DNA of 64,000 nucleotides from Plumapathes pennacea (lineage: Eukaryota; Cnidaria; Anthozoa; Antipatharia; Myriopathidae): NCBI GenBank assembly GCA_964036295.1, contig OZ038472.1, positions 5,788,001 to 5,852,000 on the forward strand, in the 5' to 3' direction. Within the stretch, counting starts at the first letter, position 1. Each line of letters opens with the position of its first letter. Shown piece by piece: positions 32,521 to 60,500 of this stretch. The notes under the pieces are model-generated. The model was given only the letters and a program-made list of their open reading frames with translations. It was not told where the DNA came from and did no database searches. The translations under genes were made by a program, and so were the position numbers.

Positions 32521-33275
32521 GTGAGGAGATCAGCTTTTTATGTATGATTCAAACTCCGCGCGCGAGAAACAAAGCAGCCTATAATTTTATTATTTGCTAA
32601 ACAAGCGTGCTTCTTGGACCTTTAGATGCAATTTTTTTCTTTATCGGAGCCCAACTGTGAAGTCAATAGGCTACAGAAAGACGGATTAACTACATTACAC
32701 TTTTGGAAAGAAAATCGCCACGCGGTTCTCAGATTTTCCATATTACATAACATACGTAACTTTTATGGAAATGAAGAATCTTATGTAATTTTTATGGAAA
32801 ATGCGGAGTGTTGAAAAATCTCGTAGAATCATCACTTATCCTTTTAAAAACAGCTTCGCTTTGTTGCGGACTTTGTTTAAGTCTTAGATTCTTGGATTGA
32901 TTGGGTAACTGCCGGTGTCCCAAACTGAAACGTCCCTCATATTTCTGTCCGGCCGGACATTCCAGTCTTAAGGCCTAAGTGTCCTCGCTGGTCTAAAATG
33001 TCCCCCGTTCGGAAAGGTGCTTTTGTTAGTTAAAATGGGTTCTAACAAGAAAGGGTACTCTTAAAGATCCCATAACTTTTTATGATCACTGGAGAAACGG
33101 TAACTCCCTCTAAGTCAGACTATTCGCAGTAGTTTACGTACGAGACAGCTATTACACAACAGGCGCCTGTCTGTCGGCTATTATCTGATCCAGATGTTTG
33201 GTGAGTCATGTTTCACCAGTACCTGAGTTTGAAGTACTAATCTTCCATTCCGAACTTAAACACACAGAATAGTTA

Positions 33276-33841
33276 ATGACTGCAGCGCAAAAGACAAAAC
33301 AGCTGGAGAAATTCCAAAAAGCAACAATGGACTGCAACAACCATGAACTCTCTGCTCCAGAGGCGATTATGTCCACGCCTTTTGAGAGTCCTGAAACAAC
33401 ATCGAGTGGTCTGTCGGTCTCTCCAGAAAACTCGGGTATGACTTACATGTGCTATATATTGTCTTCATATTTATCTTCACTCCTCTTTACACTCTTTCAT
33501 GGTGGATGTGTGTTTCAGTTATCCAGGTAATTCAGTTGATATGAAAAGAAGAGGAAGTTTAAAATTATATCCCACGATACAAGTTTCTATGACAAAAATG
33601 TTGCCAGCTGTTATTCGTTTGTGATAACTACAACGTATTTTTGTCAACAGGCATTACCACAGTGCCAATGTCAGTTTTGAGGAGGCTATTCCACCAAGCG
33701 CAACTATCCACCGAAGGCCTTATTGTTCCTAAGCCGGGTGCAACTGATGGGTCGTATATCGTTGCAGGTGTTTCCAACAAGATACACACCGTATCAATTG
33801 GGAAAGGTAGTGCACTACACTGCGACAAGGCGTGTCGATAG
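33276..33841 (+). CDS. SWIM-like zinc-finger protein fragment, short C-terminus, two exons
   Basis: Exons 33276-33435 and 33651-33841 join in phase (G|GC). The second encodes SVLRRLFHQAQLSTEG, then GATDGSYIVAGVSNKIHTV and GKGSALHCDKACR before a stop. This resembles the start of a cnidarian family of uncharacterised proteins with a SWIM-type C-x-C...C-x-H zinc centre. Here the protein ends right after the first cysteine pair. An AATAAA 12 bases after the stop (33854-33859) suggests the transcript really ends here, so this may be a short paralogue or a truncated copy. The start ATG is uncertain, and earlier exons may exist at 32383-32520. Confidence 0.5.
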
Positions 33842-33853
33842 ACTATTGACTAT

Positions 33854-33859
33854 AATAAA
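33854..33859 (+). terminator. AATAAA after the SWIM-like frame
   Basis: Canonical poly(A) signal immediately after the stop codon at 33839-33841. Confidence 0.45.
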
Positions 33860-34434
33860 CTTCACTCTTGAAAAAGCATTTTGTATTCGTCTTCATTTGA
33901 AACCCGAGTTAATGATTACCGTGAATATGTATACCGCTTGGAAGGAAGTTTAACGCCGCTCAAAATGATTTGAACACCGGTAAAGCGGGCAAGGTTTGTG
34001 CACTTTAGAATATATCCTGTCAATGTTCGTTTTGAGTTGAGAGGATTAGGCCACTTTGAGGTTTACGAGAAGTTATTTAACTTTCTGAGCTGAGCCGATT
34101 GCCTCATTAAATATGCATGTTACGCTTGATTGAGTACAAGCGTGTTGCCCTGCACAGTGGTAAAGCGTGACGTCTTATTTTGCAAAATTTTCCATTCGAA
34201 TCTCTCAACATACACAGCTGCTGCACAAACGTGTGCAAAGTTTCAAATCGCTAGCCCTACTGACAGCAACCAGGTAGCTCCATACTGAACTCACTCATTT
34301 AGCATCAGTTCTAAATCAAAGGAACCATTAACACCAAATAGGAGGGTTTAGTATTGAGCAATTTGAACTTCAATAGCCCACATCTCAGCTGTTCAATGCG
34401 CTAAAGAGCTAATTTTTTGTGTTACCGTTTTTAG

Positions 34435-35186
34435 ACAGGGCATTCCACAGAATTGTCTAAAATCCATATTCCGTCTGCCTATAGCCAAGAAGCTATTGGA
34501 GCCATGCCCGGTTGCTAATGCACAAAAGAACATCCAGAGGAGAAAACAAAAGCAGAAACGCAACCATGACAGACATGCTAGAGAGCTGCCTGTATTACGC
34601 AGAGGAGATCCAATCAGGATGCGGTTACCACGAGATAACGAATGGACCTTGGGTCGTGTCGTTGGATATGCAGGCCAGCGATCCTATCTCGTCAACGTCA
34701 ATGGAAGGACCTACCGACGCAACCGCCGACATCTCCGCTCTACCAGTGAGCATGTACCACCAAATGCAGACCTCGAGTTGGACATGGAGCCAGCAGGCCA
34801 ACCCGTCCAAACTGTAGTTAGAGAGGCAAGTCCAGAACCACTGCCGCTGCGCCGATCGACACGTCAGCGTCGACCCCCCCCCCCCCACATTTTGCAGACA
34901 TGGAGTATTATGGACAGTGATAGTCTCCTCTTAATGGACATTGTTGTAAAGAGACTATAGTTTCAGTTTAAAGTTTTGTTCAAGTTTATGTACTGTCAAG
35001 AATTAAGGAAAGGAGATGTGACGAGTTCAGTTTGAACTTGGAACCAGCCTCGATCTCGAGTTTGGACTTTGAACGAGCCTCGACCTAGAGTTCAGCAAGC
35101 TCGACCACGATGTAAAACTTTCGCTGTTGTTGTTTGTTATTAAATCGTTATCATCAGTCTTTAATCACGACTCGAGTAACGATACA
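34435..35186 (+). mobile_element. 5'-truncated LTR retroelement: integrase C-terminus plus 3' LTR
   Basis: An open frame to 34960 contains FRLPIAKKLLEP, RNHDRHARELPVLRRGD and GRTYRRNRRHLRSTSEH. This is the typical integrase C-terminal/linker region of Gypsy-type pol proteins, followed by a basic tail with a poly-C-encoded proline run. Downstream, the purine tract AGGAAAGGAGA precedes TGTGACGAGTTC..., read as a probable 3' LTR (35017-35186, ending GATACA). Everything upstream of the integrase end is missing. It differs from the intact element at 24801, so a second family is present. Confidence 0.7.
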
Positions 35187-35203
35187 GGCACCCCTCTTGC
35201 ACA

Positions 35204-35280
35204 GATGATTTGTGACGTATTTCCGTTAGCTTGAATCAGCTGGCCCGCTGCCAAAATGTCGCGTCGCATCTGTGTTTACG
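35204..35280 (-). mobile_element. Fragment related to TIR element A
   Basis: 'gtgacgtatttccgttag' followed by 'ctggccg.' and 'gcgtcg..tctgtgtt' blocks parallels 20855-20915 in copy 3. Short and diverged. Confidence 0.5.
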
Positions 35281-35967
35281 CTAACCTGTTCTATAGGAAA
35301 CGATTTTTTTCTGGGGAAACTGGGAAAATTTAAGAATTGGGAAAACGCACCACACTTAATGCAGGAACAAAGGGAATGATACCCAGACATTGAAGGCATT
35401 TCACAGATAAAAACTCGGATGCAGTAGCCATTGATAGGATAAATATGACTATTCAGTTGTCATTGACGGTTTCTGCAAACATTTCACCCCACAGCCGTCC
35501 AAATAAAATCAGTAGCAACAAGCACAACTGGGCTCAGGTGAAGTATATTTTTATTTTAAGTCGTACGCGAATGACCAAATGGAAGATTCATATAGGTGCT
35601 TCACATTTTACTGTTTCTTCCGACTGAAACATCGACACAAAATAATAACAGGTCGATTTACGGACAGCTACAACGTGTTGTCATACAGTACACAGTTCAT
35701 CAGGAAAATCGGGCGATGCATAGTACTGGCCAGAACCTTTCTTTCAAGCGTTTTCGGCATACGTATTTTCAAAAAATTTGGGAGATTTGAGGCAAAACTA
35801 AAAACACCGCGGACAAGAACTTCACGACGCGACAGCATGAGTTTTGTCGTCAGCATTTACATCATTACATTGTGCAAATTTTCTCCCAAAGGAGGTAAAA
35901 ATCTGGAAAAACTAACTATGAAGCTAAACTAGCATTTCATTAAGTAGTAATAAGGCCTTACTAATGC

Positions 35968-37614
35968 CTACAACTGACCAAAGTATGAGCGATTTCGACT
36001 GTTTGAGTTTGGCGATTGTTTTTCGGAACCCCTTGACAGCCCAAACCAGTTGCCGCTAAAATCAGGTTCTAAATACTTCTTTCCATACCAGCTACTTAAT
36101 TCAGAGTCGATCTCTTTGATAGTTACAAATTTCCTGTTATTAATGATCACATTTGCATACCCATTAAACCAACGGTCAGGTGCGAGGTACACATCTAGGT
36201 AAGTTTGATCTTTCCAGATCCCAGAAACAGGTAACATTCCCTGCACAGCACTTTGAATCTGAGGACTAAAAAATGCATCTCCCTGTAAGTCATCTGGTCC
36301 ACTGAAGAAACTTCTGGTGTCTAAATCCAGATGAGGAGGAACTAAGGAGTGCATTCTCGGCATGCCCACATAGGAATTACCAATGTAATACTTGTTTCCC
36401 AATTCCTTCTGGAGTGCTGAATAGGTTGAAGGAGTCTTAAATGCAGTCCTTTGGAGAGCAACATCTGCATCACGGGTCCATGGTATAATAGCCTTACTTC
36501 TAACTGCCCCAAGAAGGGTACCATAAACAAGCCTGTATTTGATCCCGAGCTTGTCTGCAGCATCTACGAAATCACAGAGCGAATTATACACCAGTGCACT
36601 GCAGCAGATAGGCAGTGCTACCTCAGGCAGAGCTTTAGGGGGTACGTAAGGTTTTTCTGGGCATAGAATGTAATTGGCGACACAACGAGTCCAGTCAATG
36701 CCATCTTCTCTTATGATTCGTAAAATGCCGTGTTCATTCCCAAAGCTTGCAAGCTCCTCAAAGTGTCTTGATTTAAGCTTCCCTCTGTCTACCTTTGTTA
36801 TTTGTTTAGACCAGACACACTTTGCGAGTTTTGCAACGCGTAGCTCGCCCTTGGAACGTAGGAAGAAGTCAAGCAGGCTTGTTTTCCCGAACAGCCCTTT
36901 CCACCGACCAAGTTTTTCAAATACGTCAGCTCTAATGACGAACGGTCCTTGTACTATGTTACATTCCTGAAATATATAGTTTAATGCAGGGGTATTGCTG
37001 CTTTGTGAGTTGGTTATTTCTTTCCATCGTCCTGTATTACGAATAGCCATACTCCATTCCCGGCGAGCAAACCTGCACCACGAGGAATTGGTTTCACGCA
37101 ATGCTGATCGGCTTTCCATGTTTTCTTTTGACGGTTGGAGGCAAGTTGCTGCATCGTACCCGCTGGCCGTCTGAAGAAACTCTGCTAGCTGTAAGAATGA
37201 CAACTGATCTTGCTGGTCAAAAACATGAGAAAGATTACCTTTTCTGTTGGCAAACCGGTCATCCAGCGAGTGGGTTACAACGACAACAAAAGGGCATGGT
37301 TTGGAAACATTAATTTCTTCACCTTGGGAGTGCGAGATAGAGAAACAGACGTCTCTTGGAGTTGATTGTTGACGAGACATCGGCATTTCTCTCTCGTGAG
37401 AGGTGTTTCCCGCATTCTTAATTTCTGTATGACTTCTTATACGAGGCTGGATGTTTTCGAACCACTGCAAAGAACGACTCTTTTCAGCAGATTTGCTCCA
37501 AAGCACAATCTGAACAAATGCTAAACAGACAACAGCCACCAGAATCGCCGTCGAAAGTTTCGTTCTGGGGAAGAGAAGTTCAAATCCTTTCATATCCTGG
37601 ATCTCACTTGCCAA
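35968..37614 (-). CDS. LicD/FKRP-like glycan phosphotransferase, type II membrane protein, 548 aa
   Basis: Single-exon gene. A short cytosolic N-terminus is followed by one membrane segment (residues about 19-39, STAILVAVVCLAFVQIVLW), as expected for a Golgi type II enzyme. Residues about 225-320 match the middle region of fukutin-related proteins (GPFVIRADVFEKLGRWKG). The LicD nucleotidyltransferase core is at about 359-385: YRLVYGTLLGAVR, then IIPWTRDADVAL with Asp382 and Asp384, and a later acidic motif YLDVYLAPDRWF (471-482). FKRP-type enzymes transfer ribitol-5-phosphate onto alpha-dystroglycan glycans using CDP-ribitol. Cnidarians have several LicD paralogues, so the exact substrate here is inferred only. 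Several N-glycosylation sequons occur (N69, N127, N176). ATG 37614 is the first; Met8 (MKGFELL) is an alternative start. Confidence 0.85.
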   Translation of the reverse strand: MASEIQDMKGFELLFPRTKLSTAILVAVVCLAFVQIVLWSKSAEKSRSLQWFENIQPRIRSHTEIKNAGNTSHEREMPMSRQQSTPRDVCFSISHSQGEEINVSKPCPFVVVVTHSLDDRFANRKGNLSHVFDQQDQLSFLQLAEFLQTASGYDAATCLQPSKENMESRSALRETNSSWCRFARREWSMAIRNTGRWKEITNSQSSNTPALNYIFQECNIVQGPFVIRADVFEKLGRWKGLFGKTSLLDFFLRSKGELRVAKLAKCVWSKQITKVDRGKLKSRHFEELASFGNEHGILRIIREDGIDWTRCVANYILCPEKPYVPPKALPEVALPICCSALVYNSLCDFVDAADKLGIKYRLVYGTLLGAVRSKAIIPWTRDADVALQRTAFKTPSTYSALQKELGNKYYIGNSYVGMPRMHSLVPPHLDLDTRSFFSGPDDLQGDAFFSPQIQSAVQGMLPVSGIWKDQTYLDVYLAPDRWFNGYANVIINNRKFVTIKEIDSELSSWYGKKYLEPDFSGNWFGLSRGSEKQSPNSNSRNRSYFGQL

Positions 37615-38940
37615 TGAAGAGCGGAGAGGGCGGCAAAGGCGAACGTGGTATCAATGACAGAATTATTGGAAGGAGCTAGAGAATTTTAACACCGAACAGT
37701 TTGATTTGTAACATGACAAAACCGCGTCGGACTATAACAGGTTTAAAGTAAACAATGGCTCACCCATGCGCAATGGTGTAGGTTTTTTGCATGCGCGAAT
37801 AAATTTTAACATGTTAATAAATTAGTGTGTGTCAAACAAAGGGCGCATACAATAAACATTTTTTGATTGACGTGTGTGGTCAAGCGAGTGGGCGCGTTTT
37901 CCGTGGACTACTTCACATGGAGAGTGTTTAGTTTCGGAAGTCTTGGAATTCCAAACGCTAGTTTTTAAGCTCGCGTTCAGCACAAAGTGCTGAAAAGCGA
38001 AGCTTCATGCGATCCAGTCAATTGGAATGTGTCCCGGTGCTGTCAACAATGGATTCCAAATATGGAAGTCGTTCTGTTCCCAATTTGGGCAGTATCGATA
38101 TTACCGACAACGCAACAAAATCTAGAACGCGATCGTCGAAGTAGTTTTTGCGGTGGCATTTTTAAGTATCCCACCTTATTGCAGTTAAGACTGCGTCAGT
38201 CAGTCAGTCCGTCATGCTGTGTCAACAATTGCCTTTGAAATTTGAGCATCATCGAATACGCATGAAGAAACGAAAAGATGGGAAGACGTTTTTTGGAGTT
38301 ATTTTGATTGTTATCATTGTATTCCTGAATTGCCAGTAGATCTGTTGCACTTCAGAACCATTATCACAGAGGTTTTGGTAATTTCTCGGTTTGACAAGCG
38401 TAAATCAAAGTTGAAAGACCCGTGACCACTGACAGCCCTGATCGCGATCGAGCGACTTAAACCTTGTCGAAATATTTCTATCGTTTGATTATTTGCTTTG
38501 CTTCGCATAGTTTTCGCAAGCAATGAAAAATGCTGTAGAGAACTGAGAGAAGAAGAATTCGAAAATGAATTTGACCAAAAACCGCTAGTAATGTCAACAA
38601 GTTATCAGATTTCACTTAAACTTATTCGACTTGAAATTCAGCCAAAAGAAGAAAGGCGTGTTTTTTTTTAAGCACGTATTTAGTTTGAATGCAGCCCAGG
38701 CTAGAGTATCATGGCCTCTGATGAAGTATGTAGATGTTGGACATAAGCTGTGCATGACATGAGTAATGAAGTCACGGATAGACTTTTTTCAGTGCGACTC
38801 CGGAAGGTCTCCTTCCGGTTCAAAGATTTGGCACTCGGTGAAGGATTTTAAATTCTCCCAATTCGAGTGTCTAAGTTTATAATTTTCACCCTCTGCCGCC
38901 TTGTAAATTAGGGTTTTCAAAACTGAGACTAAATCGAATA
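37615..38940. other. Upstream region of the LicD-like gene; no gene recognised
   Basis: AT-rich DNA with no convincing exon or definable repeat. Presumably contains the promoter of the LicD-like gene at its left end. Confidence 0.4.
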
Positions 38941-38945
38941 CGCGG

Positions 38946-39398
38946 TTCACAAAAGTGGAGGCCAGCGGAAACGGTTGCGCACTTCCACATACCTAAAATT
39001 AAGCAATTTTTACGATGTGGCCTTGAGCCAGTTCTATTAAATACCCACTCCCGCAAAAGTACTTTCTACAAATTCGCGAGCTTACAGCTGCCTTGCTGCT
39101 TTTATTTCCTGACCAAGGTGAGTTTGTATAAAAGTCGTGTCGAGGGTCGAGGGTAACATGTCGAGGGTCGAGGGTAATATGTCGAATAGTCATAATAATA
39201 TTTACTAATAAATAACAATTAATAATTAATAATAATCAAAGAGAAGAACAGACAGAAGACAGACATACAGGAAGACAGAAAACGCCACTTATAAAAAAAA
39301 TCGGCTTCGGGCTCAAGGCCACATCGTAAAAATTGCTTAATTTTAGGTATGTGGAAGTGCGCAACCGTTTCCGCTGGCCTCCACTTTTGTGAACAACA
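38946..39398. mobile_element. Fold-back element with about 88-bp inverted arms
   Basis: The block from 'gttcacaaaagtggaggcca' through 'acgatgtggccttgagcc' (38946-39034) is mirrored almost perfectly at 39309-39398. Between the arms lie a 21-bp direct repeat ('tgtcgagggtcgagggtaa', 39137-39182) and an AT-rich loop. The right arm abuts the decayed open frame at 39404. No clear target duplication. Confidence 0.75.
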
Positions 39399-39403
39399 CG
39401 ACA

Positions 39404-39936
39404 ACATGAACTGAACCTTAAATGGTTTCGGGAAGCTCCCAACTTATCCAGTATCCTTTGCCGATTCCTCTGGAAAAAGTGTTGGAATGTCCTCTTGTTC
39501 ACTAGAACCTCGAATTCTAAAATTTGTGTAATCGTTCCTCTAAAAAACTCTTCTACCTCTGGTTTTTGTTCTTGTTCTGGTTGCTGCCGTTCTGGTTGCT
39601 GCTGTTCTAGTTGCTGTTATTCTCTCTCATCTCTTTTGATTAAACTTAGTAACTTCTTCGCGTTTTCCCTCACTCTTCCTTCCGGTATTAAGTTAACTAG
39701 TCCATTACCAATTCTTAGTAAATTCTTAACAAACCAGCTCAACCAACCTTCTCTTCTTGGAGCTGGAACAGGCCCCTCAGTAGGACTGTTCGGAAACACA
39801 GTCCTTGGAGCTGGAATAGGTAATCTCGTTTCCGCATCTCTTATCGCTTCTTCGAGAGCCCTCTTGTTGATCTTCCATCTGCCTTTTATCTTAACCTCCT
39901 ACCTCTTCCATGTCTTAGTTCGTCTAGTGTTGGCAT
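39404..39936 (-). pseudogene. Decayed open frame of unknown family (SAP-like N-terminus, Q/E-rich linker)
   Basis: Reads MPTLDELRHGRG from 39936, then, after a frame change, VKIKGRWKINKRALEEAI and EGWLSWFVKNLLRIGNGL. An in-frame TAA (39617-39619) follows. The same frame then continues through a glutamine/glutamate-rich linker to FFRGTITQILEFEVLV and NKRTFQHFFQRNRQRILDKL, ending where the fold-back element starts. The first part looks like a SAP/Rho-N-type helical motif of the sort that opens some mobile-element and virus-like proteins. I cannot name the family. One frameshift and one stop indicate decay. Confidence 0.5.
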
Positions 39937-40017
39937 CTTCCCCCTTATCTTAAAAACCCTTAAGCCAATTTTAAAAATCAATTTTTTTCTGACGGGGTTT
40001 GTGACTCTAACACTTGT

Positions 40018-40090
40018 GGTCTTGGGGTTGGTTGGTGGGTTGTGGTGGGTTGGTGGGTTGAGGTGGGTGGTGGGGTGTGGTGGGTGCTAT
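40018..40090. repeat. GGTTGGTGGG low-complexity repeat
   Basis: G/T-rich quasi-tandem units ('gttggtgggttgtggtgg'). The minus-strand Pro/Thr/His-rich open frame here is an artefact, or the low-complexity start of the decayed frame. Confidence 0.7.
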
Positions 40091-40771
40091 GTGCCAGAAG
40101 GTACATCTTTATACTACTAAGTATGCAAAAGGTGTGTGTGTTTTTTTTAAGGCTAGAGGTATATGAAGGGGACCGTTTAGCGAACTTGGCAGGAACTTCA
40201 AGGCTTTCGTTATGCAGAAATATTTCGGTAGGATTTTTCGTGGGGTCGTTAAAAACAGTCTTAGTCAAAAAACAAACAAACAACAAAAACAAAAACAGCG
40301 ATAGTCCCATTAAATATTGTCAAGCTTTGCAACCGAGAAGGTTGGACAGTGTATGTACAATGCATGACCTTGCGTACATAAACTGCAAAGTACTACTGGC
40401 CGTCAAACAAAAAAAGGGAGCTGAAATGAAACAACTGAAATTGTTTGGGTATGCAATGCTGTTATAAACTTTTGTAGTCTTGATGTTCGGTACTTCGGAA
40501 TAGGCAACTAGTAAACCTACATTATATACGTGACGCCAGAGGGTTTTCTGACCAGTCAGTGTTGTCATTTTGGATCAGTGGATAGAATATGATCCCGATT
40601 GGAATGTAATGAGCTCACACGAATGCTTGGGAACAGCCGGTCTGAATAGTTGTCAAAAAAATCGTATATATTGGTTTGACATATTTTTAAGAAAGTCAGG
40701 TTAGTTTTTTAGACCTAGCGGCATTCGACCGATTCCGAGTAGACACGACTTAAAACATTGATCAGCTCATC

Positions 40772-40777
40772 TTTATT
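40772..40777 (-). terminator. ANKEF1: Candidate ANKEF1 poly(A) signal
   Basis: AATAAA on the minus strand about 450 bases beyond the stop codon at 41224, with an A/T-rich stretch beside it. Confidence 0.35.
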
Positions 40778-41223
40778 AAAAAAAAAAAATAAATCAGAGA
40801 TCATATAGATTAATATCTAACGTGTTTAAACCACGTACTACAAATTATCGGTGATTACTACGCAAATTTGTCAGCTAATTGGTTTACAACCTTCGTATTT
40901 TATATTAACACTCATTTTGTTTTGCAAAAATGGACATTTTCTTTAAGATATTGGAAAGAATAAGGGAAAGAAAAAAACAAACAAACAAATAAAAAAACAA
41001 CCAGAAATTAAAACTGATGGCACGATAAAAAAAAGAACTCTCTTAAATTTTTTCATATTTAAATACTGCCGCTATCCGTTAAGAAACTGCTTTGCTTGGT
41101 ACGAGCTCGTTTCAGCAGTTACGCAAACTATGGCGAATAACTGCAGCGAATAATGATCCAATCGAAACATGAAAACGTCGTGATGACTCAGTGGATCATG
41201 GGAGGGTAGGGTGGGTGGGGAAC

Positions 41224-57552
<16,329 letters not shown>

Positions 57553-60500
57553 ATGGCTGACCAACCAGCGCGTGTTGTGCTTGAGACTTCTATGGTAAGT
57601 AGCATTTCTCGTTAAGTTTTAGTCCAGTTAGACATGAAGCTATAACTCAGTTAAATGAGGTCTGCATTTTATAAGATCCTCCATCAGTTGTAGCACCTTT
57701 CTTGGGGGCAACTTGCTCATGTGATGCAAATTTTGTACCGTGGGTAAAAAACTTTAGGTACTGTAACTACAACACTACTACTACTAAAATTTGCCAGTTT
57801 TATGGCCTTTTCTTGTTCCTTGAAACTTAGACGCCAACGCCACTCAGTGAATACACTTGCAATAATTTGTGTTATGTTTTACAGGGAGAAATCGAGTGCG
57901 AAATGTACTGGAACCACACTCCTAAGACCTGCAGGAATTTCGTAGAACTTGTAAGTCTTGGCTAATTTAGCTTTAAAATTTTGGTAAAGAGACGACACCA
58001 ATTATCATATTATTTATCTGCAAGCTAATTATAAATCCACCGCTGCATACAAAGTTGATATGACCGTCTGTGTGATGCAAACATGAGAAAATGCGAAATT
58101 GATTGCCCAGCTCAGCAAAACATCACGAAACTTAGTTTAGACTGTGTACTGGGTACTTGAACTGGACAATTATCTTCTTTGACTGATATCTGACTTATTT
58201 CCAAAGGTTAAAAGAGGATACTACAGCAACTGCAAGTTTCACAGAGTGATAAAGGTACACTAACCCCTTGTAGCATGGCAACTTTAAAACATTATTTATA
58301 TACTGGTACCTATCAACCATTGTTTCAGGGAAACTAAATGGGCAAACTTTATAAAGTTCTGAAATGGGAACAAAATTTCTACATCATGATGGAGTTTTCA
58401 AGGTTTTATGAAATGAAAAGATGATTGACATCACAGAACTGACCTGTGATTACTGCATTGTTGTTCACTACACTTTGCTTACTCATAATCGGTGTTGTTA
58501 TCAGGATTTCATGATTCAAACTGGTGATCCAACAGGCACAGGTCGTGGAGGGGCATCCATTTATGGGTAAGGAGTTCTGTTTAGGGTGTTTCTTTTATAG
58601 ATCATGGATCCAAAGTATCCGATTTTGGATATGTTCCAGTTAATCCGTCTGAAGTGTGGATCACATGGATTCATTTTCTGGATAAATTGAGATTTCAGTA
58701 AAGATCAAATCAGATAATCTGTTAAATTTTGGATTTGTGATCCAGATTTGGATCCTTAAAAATACACGCACCCCATGACCTGACTTAGGGCCTGATGACA
58801 TGAACCAGGCTGGCCTGGCTTGCCAAGATTCCAGTATGGCTGTGATACACATCAAAAATTGTATAAGGTTACATGGCACAGCCCAGCTGTGAGATACCGG
58901 GACCCCAACTAGGCTGATGTTTGTGGACCAAGCTAATGACTTGTACTGTACATGACTGGCAATGTTACTGTATTGTCAAAAATGGACATTGTTCATGGCA
59001 AATTAATAAGTTAAAACATCTGTAATTTACTCTCTTGCAAGAGTCGTATAAGTCACAATTACAAGTTTTCTGCTTGTAAAGAGTAGTCTGTGTACATGCA
59101 CTAAATTAAATACATGATTCACTTATTAAGTCAGATTTAGATGATTAAGCAGTCTTCATATGTTCCTTTCAACAGTCCCACATTTGAAGATGAAATAACG
59201 AGAGATCTGAAACACACAGGAGCTGGAATTCTCTCAATGGCAAATAGGTAAATGAAATACCAGCAATTCTGAAAACAAATTCTGCATACAGTACTTCCTT
59301 CCTGTATTTTTGGTACATAATGTAAACTATAATTCTGGATTGACTTGGAAGCTGTATCTTGCAGTGGTCCCAACACAAATGGAAGCCAGTTTTTTGTCAC
59401 TTTAGGGCCTGCACAGTGGCTTGATGGTAGGGACATTTTTATTACTTAAGTCTCACTATCTTATAAACAAAGCATAATTTGCAGGATGTTTATTAAATTT
59501 CGCTCTATCTGTTGATAAACACTTGAGAGTTAATGTATAGATGAAGTAATATGAATAATATTTATTTATTAGCATTAAAATTTGAACTGTGTAAGTCTAA
59601 TCGGATTTGAATTAGTGTAGCTTGTGTTGACAGATGGAAATAAAACCTCTTAACTGGGATTTAGTTCCATCTGCAATGCAAGCTAGGTTTCACAGACTCA
59701 ATACTTGAATATTTACTGGTGTGTTCCACTGTTCTCAGTGTACAATTTTGATAGTTTGTTTTTCTTTATGAAGCAGGAGATCTCTGGAAGCTCTATACAA
59801 CTTTTCTAGGAGATCTCCAATAATGAAGAAGTGGTTTATGTGATGTTTTTCTTTCTTCAAAAGGAAGATTCACAAGGTCCACAATACACTCTTGCACTGT
59901 AGCATGCCAAGAATTAACATGAGATCCACTTTTAATTTTGCAATGACATCTTTCCACAACTCTTGGTGCAGTCAATCAGGATTTGGAATACAGTGCCTAA
60001 GAAAATGATCAAGCTATCTATTTGTACCACAAAATGGGCAATAATAAAAAGAGGTTATTACACGGGAAGGAGTGTAATACGGAGAAGTATTTTTACGAGT
60101 CAGTTTTATTTTTTTGAACCTGCTTCAGGTGAGAAAAATAAAACTGACGAGTAAAAATACAGCTGTATTGCATGACTTTTTGTGTAATAAATTGTTTATT
60201 ACACGACGCGCGAAATGGAACAAAAAAATGATGCGTTCGTAAACTTTGCTTGTGAAAACTGATCACGTAAGCTAATTAACCAGTTAATCTGGTTCCTGAC
60301 AAGTGCAATATGCTCCCATCTTTGCACTCGTTTTGGCCCGTATTTGCACTCGAAAATGTGAAGTCATGTAATAAACTATGTTATAGTTGATACATGTACA
60401 AATTTGGTTTCAACTGTCATAACTTGGATTGTCTTTCTTCCAGGTAAGCATACAGTATTTGGTCGTGTCAGCAAAGGTATAGGAGTTGTTAAAAGAATCG

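Noticed and set aside
59793..59975. Minus-strand frame in PPIL1 intron 6
   Set aside because: Short, without start context or splice sites, and inside an intron with fold-back repeats.
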